Positions 34,201 to 43,713 of a stretch of DNA of 64,000 nt are shown piece by piece; position 1 is the stretch's first letter, and each line of letters starts with the position of its first letter. Origin of the DNA: Zygnema cylindricum (taxonomy: Eukaryota > Streptophyta > Zygnematophyceae > Zygnematales > Zygnemataceae); contig JBBHKE010001856.1 of assembly GCA_037447655.1 (NCBI GenBank), forward strand, positions 276,980 through 340,979, written 5' to 3'. The notes below the pieces were generated by a model, which saw only the letters and a program-made list of their open reading frames with translations, searched no databases and had not been told where the DNA came from. The translations under genes and the position numbers were made by a program.

Positions 34201-36299
34201 TTAGGTTTTAGGTTTGAGGAAAATTATGTCATTTATAGTAGAGCATTAAATGTGCATTTCTCCAGTTTTTGTAGATGATGATGTCAATTTTGGCCATTCT
34301 CTTAGCTTGATGCATTGAGTATTGTTTTTTTTTGTTTTTCAGAATGGATGCAAAACGACGAGCTGAAGCGAGGGAGCGTCGGAAAGCCCGGACTGGAGCT
34401 CGCCGAGCAGGAAGAACAACTGGAGGACATGGTGGGCCATCAAATGGAGCTCCGTCATTGATGGAAGGAGAGTCAAGCAGTGATGAAAGTGAGAGTGAAC
34501 AGACAGCTTATACTTCAGCAAGACAAGAGGTGCTCGCGGTTGCAGGTATGGTGCCTGTATTGCTTTAGGTGGGTGTTGTTGGTCTTCCTCTCTTTGTCGT
34601 GGAACGTAGTGTGAGGCTTGGTTTTCCAAGGCTCTCAAATAATGTTGTTTGTGTTAGATGGTACTTTGCTTGTACTTGGCTAGGTTCAGCAAGATGTTGG
34701 ACTTTTAAGACACCTTTGCGGCAAACTGAGATTAGAGTTGATGTTCGTCTCCGGCAGTCTACAGGTAGGGACATCCCAATGAAATTAGTTGAGGCTGATT
34801 GGCCCTGAAAAACAGAAGTGGTGTGCTAGATAATTTTTGGGCCACCGTGTGTTTCAGTTACAACAACTTGCTGCATTTGTCTCCATGTTACCATCTTGTC
34901 AGTGAGTGAGAGTATAACTCCAAAAATTCAACTAATCCAAAAGGACTCTCAGCTATATATATTTAGAAGATAAAGGTCTGCCGGAAACTGTTGTGGTCTG
35001 TAGCAACAGGGGCTTCTTTTGGTTTCAGAATTGACAAATAAGTAAGATTAGCAATAAAACCTAGCCACATTTGTGACATGTATCACTTTTTAAAATCAAG
35101 TTGAAGTTGCTGGGCATGCTGTGTGAAGGCTGATGTATATATATTAAATGCGACTTAAGGCCACAGAAAATGATGCTCGAATTTGCAAATGCTTCAGTGC
35201 AACATAAATTTTAAGAGGAAACAGGTCAACAATGCTGATTTGGTGTAAGAGTTTCACAGCGCCATCCTCATTGCCCATTTTTTTTCCGTCTTGGGTTTTA
35301 GATGCTTGGAAATACCGGCTTGGAAGCATGCCAGGCCTTTTGGTGCCACCATCAAAGGTCGCCATCCGTTTCGGTGGAACTCTGGTAGACATCATGTATT
35401 TTTCTTGTCCTATGATGTCTGTAAAGTTTTTTACATAGTCTCTTGTATGACTTTTACCCTGTCACCTTGCTGGTTCCAGATGGTGTTTTTGGCGACGCAG
35501 CTGAAGAATTTTCGAAGTTGGCAATTGTGAAGTCCAAGTTCGAAACATGGAAAACGAGATACCCTGCGTCCTATCGAGACGCATATTGTTCCCTATCAGC
35601 TCCAACTCTCTTTGCGCCTTATGTTCGTTTGGAACTTCTCCGATGGGATCCCCTGTATGGAAGTGTAGGCTTTGAGTCGATGAATTGGTAAGTTGTGACT
35701 CATGATCAGATGAAGAATCTTTTTCACGAAACAGAGCATAAGCTGGTCTGTGGTTCAAGGGCTTTGTAGAGCTAACTTCTGTGGATACTGTTTCATGAAA
35801 GTGATAATGAAGGGCATTCAGCTGAAAAAGATGGTCAATAAGCCTGACCAAAAACCAAAATCGTTTGAATTTGTCTTTCCTCAAACCAAACGAACAAACA
35901 AAACATAATTGACATTCTTTCTCAAATTTATAATGTTAAGCTTCATCCCGTTCACACAGACAATGCATTCTCAAACTATTCAGTTTCTTGTCAATGCTGG
36001 AACGGCACAACAGGTACAACACACTGTTCGATTATGGCATGCCGGACGACAGTGTTGGAGAAGCGCCACCTGGTGATCCCGACGCCAACCTTGTCCCCCG
36101 TTTAGTGGAGAAGGTAGCGCTTCCGATGCTAAGGGAGAGACTCTCCCGCTGCTGGGACCCGGCCAGTCTGGCAGCCTCGGCCCGGGCGGCAGCCGCACTG
36201 CAGGAGATGCTGGTCTATGTGCCGCTGGAAAGCGAGACGCTGCAGGAGCTCCTCACTGACGTCAAGTCGCGTCTGGCAGATGCTGTAGCAAAGTCGCAG
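28236..36299 (+). CDS. ILP1: GCFC-domain protein, ILP1/PAXBP1 type (C-terminus missing)
   Basis: Nuclear protein of the GC-rich-sequence-binding-factor family; plant ILP1 is tied to spliceosome disassembly and endoreduplication control. Seven exons join in frame: 28236-28724, 31913-32866, 33175-33342, 33731-34005, 34343-34545, 35480-35687, 36014-36299, giving 861 residues. The start MFLNKKKPKFRRR fits the family's basic N-terminus. Then come an acidic low-complexity region, VIVLKGLLKPP, AKAKRERLRQAQTAPDYIPI, WEEEQLRKGVGKR, a coiled-coil/Ala-rich stretch, LDEFGRDINMQKR, EGESSSDESESEQTAY, and the GCFC core YRDAYCSLSAPTLFAPYVRL with LRWDPLYG, LFDYGMPDD and DANLVPRLVEKVALPML. The last exon ends at a GTGAGA donor, and the final ~80-90 residues seen in relatives (around the W-D-P motif) are not found downstream. 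Intron 1 is 3.2 kb and holds an inverted-repeat element and a microsatellite. Confidence 0.93.
29592..29779. mobile_element. TA-family inverted-repeat element (188 bp) in GCFC intron 1
   Basis: Starts CACTGTAAATTGTTGTTAG and ends CAATAGCGTTTCACGGTG, flanked by TA on both sides; same family as 16061-16561. Confidence 0.65.
30776..30843. repeat. GATA/TAGA-type microsatellite
   Basis: AGATATAGAGATAG-type repeats inside GCFC intron 1. Confidence 0.9.
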
Positions 36300-36903
36300 G
36301 TGAGAGAGGGAAGCAAAGCCGGGGGTGAGAGGGGGGAACTAAGTCGCAGGTGAGAGGCGGCTCTCGCTTTTCCTCTCTCCCTTTCTTCTATACATGTACA
36401 TATGTGTATGTTTATCAGCTTTTTTTATACGTTTCTTTACGTTCCATTTCTTGCAGCATTCTTAACTCTTTTTATTTTCGCCCTTACTATTTGCTCCTTA
36501 TTTGTAATCCGTTTTTTTGCTCATTTGTCACTCTTTTCTTCACTGTATCACAAATATTTTCATACACATGGTTAAACCCTTTCCGTTCTGGTTCCTGTTT
36601 TTGTTCTGGGTTTCCAATGTTTTCTTTAATTCATATTATTTTTCCTATTTTCACATTTTTGGGCAGCGAATTTAAAAGAAATCTTAGCGATTTCATGTTT
36701 GGTGTGGATTTTTTTCTTTTGAAGCTCGAAATGTATTTTGTGATACACGTGTCTTCTTTTTTTTTATCATATTTTCTTATTTGGTTCCTCTATAACGGCA
36801 GTTTTTTATCGTTTTTTAGTGCTCTTAAACATTTCTTACGCCTTTTTTAGTGTTCATTTTCATTTCTAATTCTGATACTTCCTTTTTCTCGAATTTTACG
36901 CAG
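36300..36903 (+). other. T-rich interval between two gene fragments
   Basis: Begins with the GCFC exon 7 donor. A 15-bp copy of that donor region (AAGTCGCAGGTGAGA) recurs at 36341-36355. The remainder is pyrimidine-rich like an intron and ends in the acceptor TTTTACGCAG of the Lifeguard exon. Neither the GCFC C-terminus nor upstream Lifeguard exons are visible. Confidence 0.6.
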
Positions 36904-37119
36904 ATTTTCTTTCCTTCGGGTCATACGGGTCGTGCTATCTATTCTCTGATTGGTTCATTGATTTTCTCTCTTTATGTCATCTACGATACCGACAATTTAA
37001 TAAAACGATATTCTTACGACGAATACGTTTGGGCTTCTGTCGCTCTCTATTTGGATATCGTCAATCTTTTCCTCAATTTGTTGAATCTTTTAAAAGAAAT
37101 TCAAGGAGGAAATCGCTAA
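36904..37119 (+). CDS. Last exon of a Lifeguard/BAX-inhibitor-1-like protein (partial)
   Basis: 71 residues plus TAA. The run VIYDTDNLIKRYSYDEYVWA, followed by SVALYLDIVNLFLNLLNLL, is the conserved C-terminus of the LFG/TMBIM family. These are seven-helix endomembrane proteins that modulate calcium leak and stress-induced cell death. The di-aspartate region of the family corresponds to YDTD. A clean acceptor (TTTTACGCAG) precedes it. No other exons of this gene are visible upstream; the space is occupied by the GCFC gene, so this may be a displaced exon, a gene fragment, or a misjoin. Confidence 0.85.
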   Translation: MFFPSGHTGRAIYSLIGSLIFSLYVIYDTDNLIKRYSYDEYVWASVALYLDIVNLFLNLLNLLKEIQGGNR

Positions 37120-38299
37120 ACCATTGAAATTTGTGCTAAATTTCTGAAATTGGAGCTAAAAATTGTAATCCGAGCTGAGAAATGTGAAATTCGAGCTAAA
37201 AAAAATGAAATTTCGGCTAAAAGTTTGAGAAGAAAATGGAGAAAAAAATTGGGTAAGCTTGTAAAAATAAAGAAGGCGTAGTTATTGCTTTTTTCCGGCG
37301 AAATTTTGGATGGAGAAAAACGGTCAAATGTAAGATTTTCGAGAGAGTTGTGAATTGACATTTTTGTTTGTTGTCGTTTGTTTTTCGGTGTTAACTAGTC
37401 TTATAAAAGGGGTAATTTCTTACATTTTTTGTGGTTTATATACTCCTTTTCCAGAAAAACTGTTTTCGGGGGAATTCTTTTATCCAATGTTAGTTTTTTG
37501 TGAAAAAGGGAAAAAGGAGACAGGGAGGAAGGAATAAAGGGAAAACTAGGTTTGGGAAGCTTTTTGATTAGAAGAGTAACATAAAGTTTTGAATGTGCAA
37601 TATCTTTTCCGCATGTGAAGGAGACAATGCCGGAATGTAAAAGATACTATGAAATGAGATTGAAGGTTTATAATTTCAGGCATCAATAATTATTATTGTT
37701 ATTATTGTGTTTTATATTTAATAGGTTTATGGTTGTCAACTCAATTTTCTGTTTTTTTTTTTTTGTCTTGTTTGCAATTCCATTTTTGTAACATTGACAA
37801 CCTTCGAAAAAAATGTTAGGTCGTCTCACAAACAAATTAAGAAAAAAAATAAAAATGCTTTTGACGAGTAAGGTCTCTATAGCACGAATATAAAAAAAAT
37901 CGAATGTGTAGAGACCCGGAACGACGAGCGACCGTACAATTCGCCCAGTTGACTTTTTTGAACGGTAACAAAATGTATAGTTTTTGTAAAAAAAATGCAC
38001 TTTTTATATGAAATGCTTCAGCTTTCTGTTTTAGCGAATCAGAATTTACTTGGATTTTCTTGAAGATAACAACAAAACGTCGAAACGAATCAGTTTTTTT
38101 TTCGAATGCAAAGTACAATTTCCGTTGTTTAATTAACGAAACGTATGTTTCTATTTGTACATGAGCTCGTATTTTATTTTCAATGCGGTTCTGCTATTTC
38201 GACGTCTGTTTTATGTTTCACCCAAATTTGTTGTCCGTGTACGGATACCTTTACTACTGTACTCTCCGTGCACACCCTAAAATCATCGTAATTGACTAA
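37120..38299. other. AT-rich 3' flank and intergenic DNA
   Basis: Starts with short direct repeats of GAAATTYGAGCTAAAA type (37125-37225). No further coding or RNA gene recognised. Confidence 0.5.
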
Positions 38300-38932
38300 G
38301 GGTGACGATTGTATACGTCGACAATGCCCGTGACGGCTGTCGACAGTGTACAATCTGTGATGACGCACCAAATTGTAAAAAAATGCGTTGAACGTCGCGA
38401 GAATGCGAGGCTGCGTGAGAGAGGCGGCGTGTGCGACTTGCTGGGGCGCCCTCAAAGATTTCTCAAGATTTCGTCAAATGGCATTCGAATTTTAAGACCT
38501 GTGAAATGGAAAAAGTACGTACTGAACGAAACATGACAAAACAAAACAAATTGTGTACTTTGTTGGACGCAAACAGACAAAATATAACGAATAATGTACC
38601 TTCCACCGTCGCTTGAATTCGCTTGAAATTTTTGAAAAAAAAAATACACGTGCGAATACGTGTTTCTATTTGTTTTTCAAAAATACTTTGTTTTAAAACA
38701 CATTGGCCCTGTATTTTAAAGAAAAGTTTGAAGATGATGTTTTTTAACGTGGCTCTGGGTCGAAGAACACAAGACGACAAGATGTAGTACATATTAAATT
38801 TGACGATGACGCGAAATGTACTTCTCTTTTTTTCTATTTTTTTTGTATGGTTGAAACTCACGCGGTACGGCTTTAAGTTTTCCAGGAAAACGACAGAAAA
38901 AAACCCTTACTTAAGCACACAAAGACACACCC
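38300..38932. mobile_element. Short inverted-repeat DNA element, copy 2 (633 bp)
   Basis: Full-length partner of 6775-7405 in the same orientation. Starts GGGTGACGATTG, ends GACACACCC, flanked by TAA (38297-38299, 38933-38935). Non-coding. Confidence 0.78.
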
Positions 38933-38978
38933 TAAGTTCAATGTAACGATTCGCGATTAAATTTCAATTTTGCGGCTA

Positions 38979-39425
38979 ATGTCGCTTCTCCATCAGGCGC
39001 CGACAGTAATCGTACAAAAACGTTTACTAGCACTAATATTTCGTTCACATCTCCATCAGGTCGTGTCAGCAATGTTATATTCGCGTATGTGCTTTATTTC
39101 GATTGGCGCACGTAGGTTCCTCTTCTGATGACGAACATATTCAAAGATTCCAAAAGCAAAATATCTGAACTGGTATCCGTACAGCCAGCCGCTACTTTTG
39201 TGTTTTGTTCTTTTTGTCATTGTTTTGTCGTTCGTGCTTCGTCGTGGCGCCGCAAATTCCGGATGTCAACGCATGGTGGAGGAGGCGTCACGGCACATTA
39301 TTTGACAAACATTTTCTCATTGTTTTTGTTGGATTTGACTCCCGCTTTTCCGAAAGCGCGTGGCAAATGTCAGAAGGCGCGTGGTTTGTACGTGACCTTT
39401 CCACGAGTAAACATTTTACACGTCT
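38979..39425 (+). repeat. Dispersed repeat B, copy 1
   Basis: Shares CTTCTCCATC, TCGTGTCAGCAATG, CGTGGCAAATGTC and CGTGACCTTTCCACG in the same order and spacing with 39664-40131. No coding frame conserved between copies. Confidence 0.75.
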
Positions 39426-39663
39426 GGTGATTGGCCAGTGTCGTCTTTGAGGAGAGTAGCGAATCACTAGACGGGGTGACCTTTTGCTTCGAAAATTCAT
39501 AATCGGACGGTCGACGTTGTCGCCCAAAAGTTTAGAGAATCTCGAATCCCCAGTAATCATGTTTTATATATAAAAAAAAACAGTACGGAAATGAGCTGGA
39601 TATGTACAAAAATATATTTTTTATAGTAAACAACCCCAATTTTTGCCAGACGAAGGTTCACCT

Positions 39664-40131
39664 TAAGGTCGCTTCTCCATCGGGCGCTGACAGTAATCGT
39701 CTGGAAACGTTACTGGCAGTAATACTTCGTTCACTTCTCCATCAGGTCGTGTCAGCAATGGAATCTATCGCGTACGTGCTTTCTTTCGATTGGATGCACG
39801 TAGGTTAATGTTCTGACGGGAGGCAGTCAAAGATCCAAAAGCACAATATTTGAACTTTTATGCGTACATCCAGCTGCAAAATAAATTACGTGAATGTACA
39901 GTTTGTACTTTCGTGTTTTGTATTTTTTGTAGTTGTTTTGTTGTTCGTGTTCGTCGTGGCGCCCCAAATTCCGGCTGTCAGATCTTGGAGGAGGCCTCAC
40001 TGACATTCTTCAACAAAGATTTTTTTTGGTGGTTTTCGTTGGATTTGATTCCTGCCTGTCCGAAAGCGCGTGGCAAATGTCCAAAGGCGCGCGGTTCGTA
40101 CGTGACCTTTCCACGCGTAAAGTACCATCAG
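39664..40131 (+). repeat. Dispersed repeat B, copy 2
   Basis: Direct repeat of 38979-39425, 685 bp downstream. A shorter diverged copy is at 48835-48965. Confidence 0.75.
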
Positions 40132-42048
40132 ACATTTCTGTAATCGTGCGGCCAACTCTACAGTCCGGTTGATTGAGTCGATGTTCCATCACGTAGAGTA
40201 TGTAAGCCACGTGTTATAATTTTACTGGCGCCAAGCAAGCTACGTTTTGATAGTGAATATCTTTCCGATTTTTTAGCACCGACAAATTTAACTTCAAATC
40301 TCCACTTGCGTACCATGTACGTATGAACTTTTATACTTTTTGCAGACGCCAATCTGTACGCCAGCTCATTTTTTAGGATTTCTGTTTTCGAACATAACGA
40401 AAGTCCTTTGAGAAAAATAGTGTGGTGAACAAAAGTTACTGAAAATAGCGTGACAAAGGAATGTTACGAAATTTCCTTTTTATTTTCGGTTGTATTGTGG
40501 AAAGAGCGTGTCATGTGCAAATCTTAAGATTTTTCGTTGGTGTTACATCATGACACGTAGCTTAATTGTCCAGCGTGTCACGCGTTTTTTTTTATGTATT
40601 AGCCAACCCACCTCCTCGAGGTGGGTTGACAATTACAGAGAAAAATGAAGCGAACGCCTCGCAGATGAACATCCGACGGTCAGTACCACCTCCCAACCCT
40701 TTGGAGAGTATTGGCAAGATTCTCTGTAATGTTGTTTTTCATATAAAAACAAAATAAGCGGTACGGTTTGATACGGATAGTCGCTGATTTTTGTAAACTA
40801 CGCCACTTTTCGTCTGATGGAATGTCACCTTAAGTTAAAAGCTAACATAAGCTCGCAGAGTGGAGCTCGCTTAAAGTGAAAAACGAAAAAAAAATGATAG
40901 TCTGCAACACTTTTATTTACATTTTACATGTGGCTGCCGCAGTTTTGTTAGCGTAAACCTTCGTCGGCCGTGTGAATTATTGATTTTATTATGCGCGGCA
41001 AAAGTTTAACCGGTTTCTACTACATTTTGAAAGTCTAAGCAGTTCAATTGATTGACCGTCAAATCTAAAGTCAACGGTACTTAATTGTACCAGCGTGTAC
41101 CTAAAATGTACAATCTTTGACAAAGTGACGTAAGTGACCGTGCGCAACCAAAATAGTCACTACCATGATCAATTCCCTAATTATTATTTTACGTTTGAAC
41201 AATGAACTTTTGGCGACGTGTATTTATTTATTTAAGGTATTTGAACTTCTCGTCATATTGGTTACATAAAGTACAATCCAGAAGCTTTCTACTGGCGGAG
41301 CGCATATTGAACTAACGGTAAGCTGACTTGTAATTTCGAACTATTAAATTTGGTCACAAAACAATATTAAAAAGGTCTTAATTTATCTGGATATTATCAT
41401 ATTATGGTATTCAGTTAGCCCATATTATACGAGTAGTATTTGATACAGTATAAATATAATACGACTTAACAACACATATAGTTACCAATTGCTTTCTCAC
41501 ATTTGATTTGCGATTTGTTCAGCTCCACATGCAATGGTCTGACACGTGGAATAGTTTTGAGGTGAAACTAGGCCCATACAATATGCATATTGTATGTATA
41601 ACATTCAATATGACCTTAAGACCCATATTGTATTGGTCGCAAAATGAAAAAAAAATAGTAACAGGGTTGAGTTGCACATCGATCGATAGAGAATTAAACG
41701 TCATGTCTAAATTTTGAAAAACATTCGGACAAAAAAAAAATTATGTGAGTTTTGAGGTTTTTTTTATTTAAACCGTCAGATTTAGACGATCGGATGGTCG
41801 TTGATCAAATTAGCAATCTAAGACGATCACATGAAAAGCCCGTAACACAACTCATCCTACGCGTGTCAGTTTGCAAAAAAAAATCGTCCGGCGGCGTGCG
41901 TTGTACTATGATCATACGTCATATTCGTACGTTCGTACAAGAGTGTGCTCAAATGCACACACATACAGTATGCCTACTCTACGCGAGTTTTGTGCCAAGT
42001 CTTGTGCGCCTACCAAAGGCTTACCATAAAAACGCCTACTTTTGAACT
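40132..42048. other. Intergenic, no supported gene
   Basis: AT-rich with scattered GTAC motifs. The short frames at 41508-41717 and 41752-42045 have no recognisable family. Confidence 0.5.
40604..40628. repeat. Short perfect hairpin
   Basis: 11-bp arms CAACCCACCTC and GAGGTGGGTTG with a 3-nt loop. Confidence 0.75.
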
Positions 42049-42369
42049 ATGGTTTTGACGGGGAAAACGCATTCTATGGACTTTGGGAAAAGGTGTTTCC
42101 AGTACCGTAGTGGTATTCGACATTGGGGGGAGGGTCTATTTGGCGGGCTGCTGAGACCTTTGAGGAGGGTTTTGCCCGGGCATTGTAAATCCCTCGTAGT
42201 AATTGATAACGACATAAATTATCGCGCGAAGCGTGGAGATTTTTTTTTTAGGAGTCTCCGCGGTGATTTGGTCAGATTATGTAAAAAGAAATTGAGAAAC
42301 GAAGTGTTCACACTTAAAGCGTTCCTATCTATAGCATTCGTTACAAATTTTTTCACGCGCGTCTCATGA
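42049..42369 (+). CDS. Hypothetical small open frame, 106 residues
   Basis: I do not recognise this as a gene. The frame is GC-richer than its surroundings. Its middle, YRSGIRHWGEGLFGGLLRP, vaguely recalls the glycine-rich amphipathic start of small membrane-active proteins found in polinton-like elements. That is one short resemblance; no capsid, polymerase or integrase frame lies nearby. It may be chance. Confidence 0.15.
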   Translation: MVLTGKTHSMDFGKRCFQYRSGIRHWGEGLFGGLLRPLRRVLPGHCKSLVVIDNDINYRAKRGDFFFRSLRGDLVRLCKKKLRNEVFTLKAFLSIAFVTNFFTRVS

Positions 42370-43635
42370 GAACATGTAAATCGACTTCGTGTCTCGAAAA
42401 TATCTATAATATTTTATAAGTGTTCACACCTTAAGTGCTACCAAATAATCCGTCGATAAAGATTGAACAGGTTGAGCCGCGCGTCACATGAGAACATTTA
42501 ATGTATGACATAAAAAACAAAAGAGTCAAAGTACAGTCGTATTGTCGTTTGGCGCCGCAGGCGATTTTTTTCGTATGCTACTCGAAATGAGGAGCATATG
42601 CGGAGAGTTGAAAAAATATTCTACGGTCATCATTGAACTAGTACTTTGAAAGGAAGAGAAGTTATTTTGAAAGCGGAGAAGTTATCTACATTCAAGTTTT
42701 CAAAAGTACAATGCGAATCCGCGTGTAAGATTCACTGACTCCCAAATGTAACTTTACTAGTCGAATTTCGTACGCTTTAATGTTACATTATGTCCTTTTC
42801 AAGGTAGATTAACTCTCCGCGCGGATTTTCGTACGTTGTTATGTTGAATTCCGTACTCTTCAATGTAGATTAGCTCTCCGCGAAATTCCGTACGCTCGAA
42901 TGTAAACCAACGCTCTTTCAGTATGTATCGTGAATTATTACGTTTCAAATTGTTACGCTTTAATATAAACTAATCTCTTTTAGTATGTATCAAAAATAAT
43001 TACGTTTCAATTTGTTTTTAAACGTACGTAAACATGGACTTACATTAATTTAACTTTTAGGTACACTTTAACGATTGGTTTTGACTACCGTTTTAACGTA
43101 TTTGGTTTTGAAACCTACAGTTAAATCCTACAGCCTACAACTTATAACCTACAACTAATTTGTTTTTTGTTCTAATATTATTATTTTTTTGTCTTTTTAT
43201 TTATTTTAATTTGTTACTATCTTCTTGATCAGTTTGGTCATTTTTATTTTATTTTTACTTCTTTATCTTATTTCTATTTATTATTATACTCTTTCTTTCC
43301 TTTTTTTTCTATTTTTTCACTTTATCTTCTTCTTTTAATCATACATCCTTTTTTTTCTTTTTTTCTTTTCTTTTTCGTTTTGTGTTTCCGTTTTTTTTTT
43401 CTTTTTTTTCCCATCGTATACTTTTTCCTTCCTTCACCCGTTTTTCTTTTAACATTTTTTCTTTTGAATTACATCTTTTAGAGGATTTTCTTATTATTAT
43501 TATTATTATTATTATTTTCTTTGTCTTTATAATTTTTTCTTGGCGTAAACGAATTTTCCAAATTATACCTAGTATTGTATCAAGGCTCACATTTGGAAAC
43601 TGTCAGAAGGTAGTTCACTTAGATGATGATGATAG
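42370..43635. other. T-rich intergenic DNA before the Crypton
   Basis: 42500-43020 has repeated CGTACG/TTTCAATTTG-type pieces. 43150-43540 is almost pure pyrimidine with a TTA microsatellite near 43490-43516. The upstream end of the Crypton must lie in or before this stretch but has no terminal repeat to mark it. Confidence 0.5.
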
Positions 43636-43713
43636 CAATGTAGGAATAAAAATCCCACCACCAATGTAGGAATAAAAATCCCACCACCAATGTAGGAATA
43701 AAAATCCCACCAC
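43636..43713 (+). repeat. Three perfect 26-bp tandem repeats in the recombinase start
   Basis: Units begin at 43636, 43662 and 43688. With a single unit the frame runs from NVGIKIPPP into YSESERQRII; two extra units add 52 bp and break the frame. Confidence 0.9.

Noticed and set aside
36350-36850. 166-codon Phe/Ser-rich frame that could be read as a membrane protein
   Set aside because: Pyrimidine-rich intron-like DNA; lacks Lifeguard or GCFC signatures and directly precedes a splice acceptor.
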